This document shows positions 24,026 through 31,987 of a stretch of DNA of 64,000 bases, in pieces. Every line of letters begins with the position of its first letter. The first letter of the stretch is position 1. This stretch comes from Rhizodiscina lignyota. Its lineage: Eukaryota > Ascomycota > Dothideomycetes > Aulographales > Rhizodiscinaceae. Made by a program: the position numbers and the translations under genes. The stretch lies in the NCBI GenBank assembly GCA_010015805.1, contig ML978134.1, forward strand, positions 496,001-560,000. Direction: 5' to 3'. Below the pieces are notes generated by a model. It ran no database searches, was not told the origin of the DNA, and saw nothing but the letters and a program-made list of their open reading frames with translations.

Positions 24026-25747
24026 AAAAATGTCGTTTGACTTACCATCAAGCATGGAGGCCATGATTCGGACAACGCAAATGGGTTCATCAAAAGCTTG
24101 AAGTGGTTGAGATTTTTCGGCAACTAGCATAGCAGGACTTCTAGTTTCTCTGCGGCTTTTGACGCGCATGTACATTCTACAAATGTGTCGTTGACCAGTA
24201 GAAACAGATACTGAGAATGAAGCCCCTTTTAGACTTGGATATTATTCATCCCCTTGCTACCACTAGTGCTCACTGTGCTTTGTGCTTCACGAGACGTCTA
24301 CTGTCTTCATACTCCGAAATAACTTCGTGAGCTACAGAAACGACAGCGAGATACCTCTACTGATTACTGATATTCACGCATCCTTGTGTTTCCATCCTTT
24401 CCGGACAGCAGTCTTTTCGCAAATCACATCTGAATAAGCTAAATTAACATCTGCTTAATCATCTCTTCAAGGTCCGCTAGAGCTCCAGGTACTTAAAAAG
24501 AATATAGAGGGCCATCACAGAGCTTTTGAAGGAACTTCACAAACCCCTCCGACCACCGCCGACTTCATAATACGAGGCCCTCAATTAAGGATAGATATTA
24601 CTCTGTCCTTCTAACGACATATAAATATAAAGAGCCAGAAGAAAATAGTAGAGTTATAACTACTTAATATGTAAAGAGATAAAATCCCTACTCAGTTAAA
24701 GATAATGGTAGAGGCATTCGGGTTTGGTTTAGCGTCGATTTTCACCCCAGTTTTGAGGGGTTGAACTGGATTGTTTTAGTCAGATAAGAATGCGTGCGTC
24801 GTTAATAAGGATGTAAGAATGCTAATATTTTCCGTGCTTAGATAGGTTTAGTGCTACCTGACTAAATGCCTAAAACTGACCTCCAGCCTTGGTGTTGAAC
24901 GCTGTCAATTCGCATTTATCACGAATAAACGAGCACGCCGCGTCAATTATCGTGGCCTCGTCCTACCTACAGCGAGTACGAGACTAATAGCGATCTCTCG
25001 GGCTATTTTGGTGCCTTCGCTGTGTAATGGAGCACATGCGGCAGTATATTAGTATCTAGTATCCTCATCCACGATCCACTAGCTTAAACCTCTTCACGCA
25101 CTCCAACATCGCTATGCTATGTTCCAACTTGCTATGGGTTATTAAAATATGTCAGACTTCCCCGTCGCCATCATGCGATCCCGTACAGCCGCCGGCATTG
25201 CGTCTCACCGCCGGATTACGCAGCATCTTTCTCCATTTAAACCTTTAAAGTCATCCTAGGGTCTTTAAAACAACAGCATTGCCCACAATTTGAATTTCTC
25301 AGGCGCGAGCTGGGGTTGTACCAACCTCGAACCCTTTTCCCTATTTAGTTATTGTGCGAGTCCGTAGCTCTGGTTGGCCTGAGCGGTGCAGGTGGCGAAT
25401 TCCAATACAAGGGCTGAGTTTGTTGATCTGAGCGTATCATACAAACCCTAAGCCGTGGCAATGGCAATTGACATTGTGATACCCAGCGTCAATCAATTTC
25501 TGGACCCCATTAGATATATTGCGTGATTCGACATATCTAATCAACGTAGCAAAATTTTCCACGGCTCAGCTGTAGCCAATCTCCTGCCCTTTTTATGTAA
25601 ACGAAAGGGGGCTGTAAGGCTACAAGGTCTAAATTGAAATCGAGATAGAGACTGTAAGGGTGTAAGCGATCGTCGTTGGAACTATTGACACAACGAGAAC
25701 TTTTGCGAAAAGCGTTCAAGTCTATGTAAAAATGGCATTTGAATAAT
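24026..25747. other. AT-rich, degenerate-looking intergenic block
   Basis: No gene is visible for 1.7 kb. From about 24420 to 25340 the sequence is noticeably AT-rich with many TAA/TTA runs, unlike the GC-balanced gene regions on its left. This resembles the remains of a transposon mutated by RIP, but I recognised no transposase or LTR. It marks the left edge of the accessory island. Confidence 0.45.
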
Positions 25748-26623
25748 TTACAGAACTCCGGTCTTGTTGCCTCCTCTTTTCTCTTCAGCCCAGTCAAAAA
25801 TGGCCTTGTAGTCGCGACATTCATGCGTTACACCCCATCCGTCCACCCCGTGATGCCCATTCGCGACCCATTCTAGACTCGTATCACCACAACACATCAG
25901 TGTTTGCCGAAGATAGTCAAAGCAGTGACGGAGATGGAAGTCATTTACATGACCATTTGGATCATTGGTGATATTGTTGAGGGCGTTGTAGTACCCTACG
26001 CGGATTATGTCCTGACTTCCAGTTAGAGTCCGTTCTCAGCTCCTTGAAATGTGACATACCAAGCAATGAATCTGATGGAAGACTGCGAGACCGGCTCGTT
26101 GTATATGGGACTCATTCTTAGCCGGATCGAACTCTGATCGCTCAAACATGATGAAGCCGCGACCGGCTGAAATGTCATTAGCGATCGTGTTTTACCATCT
26201 GTCTAATGGTATTAAAGACATACTAGGCATCATCGCCGCCCATGCATCGTTACTCTCGTTAGAAGGCGGGTCTGTGTAGATTTCGTGGAAACTGAACGTC
26301 TCGATCTTCTGCGGAACTGCGATGTTGTGAGTCACAAAATAGATACGCACGTGAAAAGGCGTGAGAACCGTACAAGAAGGGACGAATAATGGATGGCCGT
26401 CAGAGTCGGTTATGGTTATTCGAATTTTGATAACATTTGTGAAAAGGATGAGAGCGAGAAGGATAGCAGTTGCCACAAAAGCCCAGAGACCAAGGTTCCA
26501 CCTCCGAAAGATTGAATCTTTTCCTTCTTTCAATTCATGTCCCGTTGATTCACCCAAGAAAGGAACCTTTTCGATATCTTGTTCTTTGATTTCATCGCTG
26601 CCGCGAGGAGCAATTTGAGCCAT
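25748..26623 (-). CDS. UstYa-like (DUF3328) oxidase
   Basis: UstYa-family proteins act in fungal RiPP biosynthesis, where they oxidatively cyclise core peptides. Three exons, complement of 26224-26623, 26060-26166 and 25748-26011, join in phase and give 256 residues. The layout is typical: a charged N-terminal tail of about 40 residues, RRWNLGLW, one membrane helix at about 45-65, and a lumenal domain with N-glycosylation sites. The two family motifs are intact: HQIHC at about 164-168, then HCFDYLRQ at about 198-205 followed by a Cys pair at 209-210. The block DGWGVTHECRDYKAIFDW near the end is also family-like. The gene faces the repeat-precursor gene starting at 27380, with 756 bp between their start codons. 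That pairing makes a role in modifying the precursor likely but not proven. DUF3328 proteins also occur in other secondary-metabolite clusters. Confidence 0.9.
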
Positions 26624-27379
26624 TGTTGACTGCTACTTCGAAGAACTTGAAAAAAGATGTGAGAGACATTATTGAATAGCTCTGGATTATTATTTAGCAG
26701 GCTACTAGATGCCTGGGGTTTACTTACGGGGAAATATGCTAAACATGCTCATGTCAGCCTGCATATTCCGTATCGTGTATGTCCAACTATGCCTGACCGC
26801 AAAATTCGCACTTCCGACGGTACGGCGTCTTCGCCTTGCACGCTAATTGGCGGATCGGAGTTGGCGACATGTTTCACAACGTCCGGCTGGGAGCTTTACG
26901 CTGATCCCTAGTGATGGCGAGCTTCGTATACAGTAACATCCTCCGAAGACTCTTACGCAGACGCGCCGGGGTTCGAATTCTCGTAACAAGATAGTATTAG
27001 CTCCCATACTGATCGGCAATTAGGATCTCGGTCCAGACACCTGCGAGATCAAGTGTTACATTCTAAGTGGTACAAAAAATTTCTCAGCTGACTTGTTGTC
27101 TCAGTCAGTCAGGCCTGGAAGAACTTACGAAGGGAGGGGAAGACTAGAAGCGGAGAATGTCGAAGCATCGGAAGGATTGTCCGGGAAGGAGAATATTTAA
27201 GGTGGCCGAGATCACCTTGGATTCTTTCTCACTTCAGGTCACCGAGCTGCTCTCCACCTCAGCTTCTCGCCACATCATATTACAACTGATCAAACCCATT
27301 CTTCCTCCAGAGGTAGAGAGCCATCAATATTTCCTCTCATTGAAGCCAGTAGTGCTGATACCGTGCAGGATAGACCACC
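26624..27379. promoter_or_regulatory. Bidirectional upstream region between UstYa-like and precursor genes
   Basis: This lies between two divergent start codons and should hold both promoters, which would allow co-regulation. A short plus-strand frame at 26672-26911 is not convincing. A GGTTCGAATTC element near 26970 resembles a tRNA T-arm, but no full cloverleaf forms around it. Confidence 0.4.
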
Positions 27380-27828
27380 ATGCGTATCAGTGGTATTACC
27401 ATCTCCGCCCTTCTGGGCATCACGGTCGCCAGTGCGATACCTGCTCCAGCGGCTGGTGTTCGAAATGACATGACAAGTAAGTTCTGCTCGCGGCCGGAAT
27501 GGACTGTGGCTGACATTCCCATCTATAGAGTGAGTATGAAGCTCCAGTTGCCGATGACTTCTCTAAGGACATCAACAGGAGGGCGGAAAAGAGGGAAGAG
27601 GATCCATTCAAGTGGGACAAGCGTGAAGAAGATCCGTTCAAGTGGGATAAGACCAAGCGCGAAGAAGATCCGTTCAAGTGGGACAAGACCAAGCGTGAAG
27701 AAGACCCATTCAAGTGGGACAAGACGAAGCGTGAGGAAGATCCGTTCAAGTGGGACAAGCGTGAGGAAGATCCATTCAAGTGGGATAAGACTAAGAGAGA
27801 GGAAGATCCATTCAAATGGGACAAATAG
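27380..27828 (+). CDS. Secreted repeat precursor peptide, candidate dikaritin-type RiPP precursor
   Basis: Proposed exons 27380-27476 and 27542-27828 give 127 residues. Residues 1-20 form a signal peptide (ISALLGITVASAIPAPAA). A short acidic leader follows (PVADDFSKDINRRAEKR) and then seven repeats: EEDPFKWDK-R, EEDPFKWDKTK-R three times, EEDPFKWDK-R, EEDPFKWDKTK-R, and a last EEDPFKWDK before the stop. Each unit is bounded by a dibasic KR site for Kex2-type cleavage in the Golgi. All nucleotide differences between units are synonymous in this frame, which supports it over the other frames that are also open here. The donor is GTAAGT; keeping the repeat frame needs the acceptor at 27540-27541 (the fourth AG after the branch site), so the junction is uncertain. 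This design is known from ustiloxin, phomopsin, epichloecyclin and victorin precursors. Alternatives are an unmodified secreted repeat peptide or an alpha-type pheromone precursor, though no pheromone-like CxxxxxxC core is present. Confidence 0.8.
27595..27825 (+). repeat. Seven tandem 30- or 36-bp units encoding EEDPFKWDK(TK)R
   Basis: The units differ only at synonymous positions (GAA/GAG, GAT/GAC, CCA/CCG, AAG/AAA, ACC/ACG/ACT, CGT/CGC/AGA) and by presence of the six-base Thr-Lys insertion in four of them. The array lies wholly within the precursor gene. Confidence 0.92.
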
Positions 27829-27953
27829 AAGCAGTGATCCTAATAGATCAGAGTATATAAGGACTGAGTGGAAGTGGGTACCTGCTTACTAATATCCAGA
27901 GTATATGGATAGATATAGCCCTCAATCCACGAACCCGCTGGATATCTAGAATA

Positions 27954-28520
27954 CTACGCATGTTTCGGTGTAAATTTGGGGCCTGGTGCGGCGACGATTA
28001 CATGATAGACTGTGTTTTGAAGCGAGCATCCATTTCCTGCTACCCATAATGAGATAGACTCGCCTGTCAAGTTCGGAGTGAACGATGGTAAATCGCCTCT
28101 GATATCGGGGACATTCGTCGAAAAGGAGTGCTCAACTGGGGTAAATAATGATTGCAAATCGTCCAAAGGTGATCATTTCGCGCGGTCAGTGCTGAGTAGG
28201 CGAAAGCAAATAGGTTGAGCCGTCAGATCCATTGTCCACGAAAGAGTATTCGACCGATTGGAAGTTTGAATGCAAGTCTCTAGAAGAGATGATTTCAGCT
28301 GTCAAGTTCTGAGCATTTTATGGTGCACCGGTTGAAATGTTGGGGGGTTTCGTGAAAAGCTCTCCGACAGGTAACAAGGGAGATTGCAAGTCCCCCGAAG
28401 AGAGGATTTTGCCTATCAAACTCTGCTTATGGGATGTGAAATTGGCTGGACTGTCATATGGGATATCTTTCTCAGCAGGCGGGCGAGAAGGAGAGCTCTC
28501 AGCAATATAGGAGACAAGGC
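27954..28520 (-). repeat. Decayed tandem repeat of about 120 bp, probable pseudogene
   Basis: Four to five imperfect copies of a 120-bp unit line up at about 28021, 28141, 28261 and 28381 on the plus numbering, with a partial copy beyond 28441. Shared minus-strand words include GACTTGCAATCT / GACTTGCATTCA and TTGACAGCTGAAATCATCTC / TTGACAGGCGAGTCTATCTC. Read on the minus strand the units encode about 40 residues each (for example LTAEIISSRDLHSNFQSVEY, then DDLQSLFTPVEHSFSTN). The reading is broken by a TAA near 28326, a TGA near 28186 and a frame change between the second and third units. This looks like a former repeat-protein gene on the same side of the island as the small secreted protein. 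I do not recognise the family; splicing around the breaks cannot be fully excluded. Confidence 0.5.
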
Positions 28521-28979
28521 CACGTTTCCAATTTCCTAGTTGCCGAAATCAAAAATCGATTGACCCCAATCATATTCGTTCATGTCATAAATTGTAATTT
28601 GAAGTAAGGATAGCGATTGAACGTATAAGCAAATGTGCTGTTGACCACAGCGACATACGTCTCCGTCGGAGACGGAAAAGAGTTTCCTTAGCGCAAGGTC
28701 TGTGAGATAATCTAGGCTCTTCTAGGCTTAGCGTTATGATAAAGATGTAGCGCAGGGGATCGGGTCAGGAGGTGCTTTATATTAATCGCCTCTCCAGCAG
28801 CTTTAATCAATGCAATCAATAAGCACTCAAATGCATGTGTATTGCGGTCATACCTATGCACTCTAATTTGTTACAGAATGCCCTCTTATCTATGTATGTT
28901 GCGCTGCCTCCTTTACGCTCGCAAAGTCGTCTCTCTGCAAAGTCTTCCCACCGTCTCCTGCTTACTCCTCTTCCTGACT
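28521..28979. other. Region between the decayed repeat and the micro-exon gene
   Basis: No gene is supported. A plus-strand frame at 28842-29069 runs antisense to the 3' end of the neighbouring gene and is not convincing. Confidence 0.35.
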
Positions 28980-29652
28980 TTAACTGCAGAACTGCATGTG
29001 GTTAGCAATCTCATTTTCCTACATAGAGAGGTCTGTGAGCGTACAGTAATCTATCACGACAATTGTTAGCATTTCCTCGAACCAAGGTGCTAGCTCCGAC
29101 GGATGGGGTTGCGACTTACAATTACTGTACTTCCATCGTGTTCGATCTGGCAAGGCTGTACAATCACGCGTGTATTAACAACGAGCTGTCCTAACGAAGA
29201 GGAGGAGGAAGCCTCTACTAACATTTCCATCTGCCTGGAATTCCCGACGTTCAATTAGCCGATAGTCTCTTACAAATGAGAGCATTTGCTATACAGCGGG
29301 ACTTACTGTACACTGGAAACCGGTTGTAGAAGGGCAGGCTGCTACAAGGTTTCCAGAAACGCAGCACTAGATCCTCGAGTGTGAGAATGGTCGTTGTCCT
29401 CTTGTTTCAGAATGACGTACACCTTCCTAAGAAGATCATTAATCGGGAATCGAAAGAAGAGCAGCGGAGGACTCGCTTACATTTCCAAATGGGTTGCCTG
29501 GAATTTCATCACAGGATTGGCAATTCTACTTTTACTTAGTTGGCGCCACCCGGAGATTGTTCATTGTGGCAACTGACACCATTGGAACTCTCCTGAGCGT
29601 TGGCAGCCTCGAAGAAGGCGACGAGTATGGCGATGGAAACGTGGAACTTCAT
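28980..29652 (-). CDS. Small secreted cysteine-rich protein encoded by micro-exons
   Basis: No long reading frame marks this gene; I assembled it from splice signals. Proposed exons are complement of 29550-29652, 29481-29497, 29421-29426, 29307-29366, 29223-29234, 29120-29155, 29045-29050 and 28980-28991. The seven introns are 52-72 bp and all GT-AG. The product has 83 residues: a signal peptide (VSIAILVAFFEAANA) and a mature part with CCVSGNLVAACPSTTGFQC, then DGNPCQIEHDGSTVI and a terminal CS. Seven cysteines are present. Using an alternative first donor at 29579 gives 73 residues and six cysteines, an even number that may be the better model. Two exons are 6 nt and two are 12 nt. It resembles effector-like secreted proteins in size and cysteine content, but I do not recognise a family. 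The CCVSGN and QIEHDG exons are the firmest parts. Confidence 0.62.
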
Positions 29653-30785
29653 GTTGAACGAAGAAGAAATCGAAAGCAATGATGGCACTGGGCTGTTCGA
29701 TTGTGAGCAACTCGTCCGGCTTTTATAGCCTATCCAACGGGTAGATTTTCTTCAGGGACTATTAACAAATTGCAATAGAGTAACCGTTTATGAATAGTAG
29801 TAATAGCCTATATCAAACGCTAAGACGACAAATGATGGACCAAATTCTTACATATACTTAATCCTACTATCATTAGCATAAAGGTTGGGATAGCCTTGGC
29901 TCCTCTTCGCGTGTGGACCTTCAAATGTCCACCGGCCCCGGCGCACCGTGATTAGTGTGTAGCTGGATTGTGATGACGTTCACTTTTACCTCTTCCGAGA
30001 GCAGAGCCATTCTGCTGGTATTCACATCTCCGAGCAAATCGGAGTTTATTTCTCGTATTGAAGCTCTAGGGCTGAGTAAGGGACACATTGTCGCGTGCAA
30101 CATTCCCTCAAACTATCATGATCATCCACGACGTCCAGTCGCTCGGCCTCGCCATAAAGCACATACGCCGACCATAAGTGGCACTACAATAACGTAAGAA
30201 TATCGAATAGTTGTAGCGCGATTGATTTGTTGTCAATGCAGTTCATACCTGGCAAGCGGCCGAAGGCCCGGCCGCTTGCTTCATAAACCTGGCGACCGGA
30301 GACCAAACCAAGTAAAAGCATTGCATAGGGCTATCAAATGTGGAGAGTCGGTGAATGTAATGTACACAAACCCGCCGATCATGAGACGGGGCACTTGTAG
30401 AAAGGTGTTTGAGTGGAAATGCGAAGAGCGCCTCAGATCTAAGAGCCGCACACGAGGATATCACACCTTTCGCTGCCTCAACATCGACCCTCGAGACGAG
30501 AGTTCCTCAGCGCTACTCCAATCCGGCTCTGGAGCGCAAACCAACTAACAATTCACCAGTTGCAAGTACTGAACCGCTCCAGTGTGAGCTGTTCAAAGCG
30601 TAAGCCGCCCAAATCCTTTCGCCACGAAACCAGCAGTTATTCCAGTCATGAGCTCAATCTGATTACAGCATTGATGGGTCGATCGAGTGTGTATATATTC
30701 CCATCAGACGGCAATGAAGCACCTCGGGATACTAAGATTCGCACTTCAAATTCTTGAGGGACTCCATTCCACGTATCTGACTGCT
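29653..30785. other. Gene-poor part of the accessory island
   Basis: Frames at 29955-30197 (+), 29921-30103 (-) and 30222-30548 (+) have no recognisable content. The segment 29750-29890 is AT-rich. A GC-rich hairpin lies at 30252-30279. Confidence 0.35.
30252..30279. repeat. Perfect 10-bp GC-rich hairpin
   Basis: The arms GCAAGCGGCC (30252-30261) and GGCCGCTTGC (30270-30279) are perfect inverted copies around an 8-base loop, in otherwise AT-leaning sequence. Its role is unknown. Confidence 0.6.
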
Positions 30786-31532
30786 TTACATCCCATGAGT
30801 TTCACCCACCTCTCGGCTAAGCTTCACAACCTGAACCCAGTCAAGCGAACTACATTGTGCAGCATTTTCAACAGCATTGATGTAATGTTTCAGTGCGAGC
30901 ACAGTCTGGTTAGCCCACTTCTTTGCGCTGACTCCGCCAACACCGGTAGCAAGAGGTGTCATCAATATCGAATTAATGACTGACCCTCCGGGCTCAGCAG
31001 CACCGGAAGCCTTCGCACTTCGATTGTGTCGGTCGATAGCGCATAGTAGACTCCAAACGCACTCGTATACGACTTCGCGGTCCCATTTCGCATCGTCCGG
31101 AACTCTCATTGTTGGACACAGTGCAAGCCATCTACAGCCCCAACGATCGGAGGTCCTTGACCGTTCAGCGTACTCCTTCGGGATCGGAATGAGCGTGCAT
31201 GTCCCAGGCGGCGCAAAGCCTCGATATTGATTATAGAGCTCGCTTTGTACGTGGCGTGTTAGCGCGTAGTAGTTGTGGGCCGGGGAGAAAGCGCGTGAGA
31301 TGGCGTCGTCGAAGCCGCCGTCGAGGAGACCATACGAGTTTGCTGGCGAGACCACGCCGTCAAATTTGACACTTGAGTCAAGGCCGTTGAGAGAATCGTT
31401 GTGATGTGTTATTTGCACGCTCGAGGGCAGCTCGAGCTGTAAGGCGGCGGTCTTGAATGCCTCAGTATATCCTTCATGCATGCATAGTAAGTGAATGTGT
31501 GGGATGCCTGTTGATGGACTTGAAGGAGACAT
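30786..31532 (-). CDS. Macro-domain-like protein
   Basis: Macro domains bind ADP-ribose or remove it from proteins. This single-exon gene gives 248 residues. The ligand-pocket motif is visible as VKFDGVVSPANSYGLLDGGFDDAISRAF at about 57-83, where the ANSYG and GGFD elements match macro-domain loops 1. A second glycine-rich loop, TPLATGVGGVSA, lies near residue 204 and would close over the phosphates. Between them lie the GTCTLIPIP strand and the CPTMRVP strand. The start at 31532 begins MSPSSPSTGIPHIHLL and leads directly into the first strand. The gene stands alone and its relation to the neighbouring RiPP-like genes is unknown. The fold assignment is from motif recognition, so binding activity is inferred only. 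Confidence 0.72.
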   Translation of the reverse strand: MSPSSPSTGIPHIHLLCMHEGYTEAFKTAALQLELPSSVQITHHNDSLNGLDSSVKFDGVVSPANSYGLLDGGFDDAISRAFSPAHNYYALTRHVQSELYNQYRGFAPPGTCTLIPIPKEYAERSRTSDRWGCRWLALCPTMRVPDDAKWDREVVYECVWSLLCAIDRHNRSAKASGAAEPGGSVINSILMTPLATGVGGVSAKKWANQTVLALKHYINAVENAAQCSSLDWVQVVKLSREVGETHGM

Positions 31533-31987
31533 TATAGAAGAAGTAACGGAACGGAGAGGAGAAATAATATCTGCGAAGTGAATTCATATACAAAAGTAAG
31601 AGAAATTGCTGCCTAGAGGTGAGGCTGCAAGGGGCTGTCACTCAATATCCTAAGATGTTAGGGCCAAAAGATGGATTGAGGCGCTGCACGAACTCAGCCT
31701 CCCTCATGAGCGACGAACATCTCTCTACGTCGTACTGCGTCGTTTTCTAATATCCTAAAAATTTGCTCTTAAATCAATAATAGTCGGACTCCACTCATAA
31801 TTAATATAGGATGTGTGAAATCATCCCTGCCGCGTTGTAGTCAGCAAATTGGACCTGAAGTATCGGCACAAATGCCCGTTTCACCACGTCCCAAATCTCC
31901 ACCACATCCTCAGGCGCCCGGACATGAAGTTAAGGGTACATTGAGGCTCTCCATACACCTTTCCAGAAACTGCACAGAGTCTTTGGA
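31533..31987. other. Right edge of the accessory island
   Basis: No gene is visible apart from a possible short first exon of the HET gene (ATG at 31872, donor at 31929). The part around 31740-31815 is AT-rich. Confidence 0.35.

Noticed and set aside
25350-25425. tRNA-like stretch (TCCGTAGCTCTGGTTGG)
   Set aside because: No proper B box or cloverleaf follows.
26940-27000. Possible tRNA around GGTTCGAATTC near 26970
   Set aside because: Only a T-arm-like hairpin forms; no matching acceptor stem, D-arm or anticodon arm is present.
27420-27824. Long minus-strand frame with SHLNGSSS repeats over the precursor gene
   Set aside because: It is the antisense shadow of the EEDPFKWDK array; codon changes between units are silent only in the plus-strand frame.
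27595-27825. Alpha-type mating pheromone precursor
   Set aside because: Layout is similar (signal peptide, KR-separated repeats), but the unit lacks the paired cysteines usual in filamentous ascomycete alpha pheromones, and a UstYa homologue lies next door. Not fully excluded.
27380-27892. Unspliced plus-strand frame with SSGTSVKKIR-type repeats
   Set aside because: It reads through a GTAAGT donor and its repeat differences are not silent; the spliced frame is under visible constraint.
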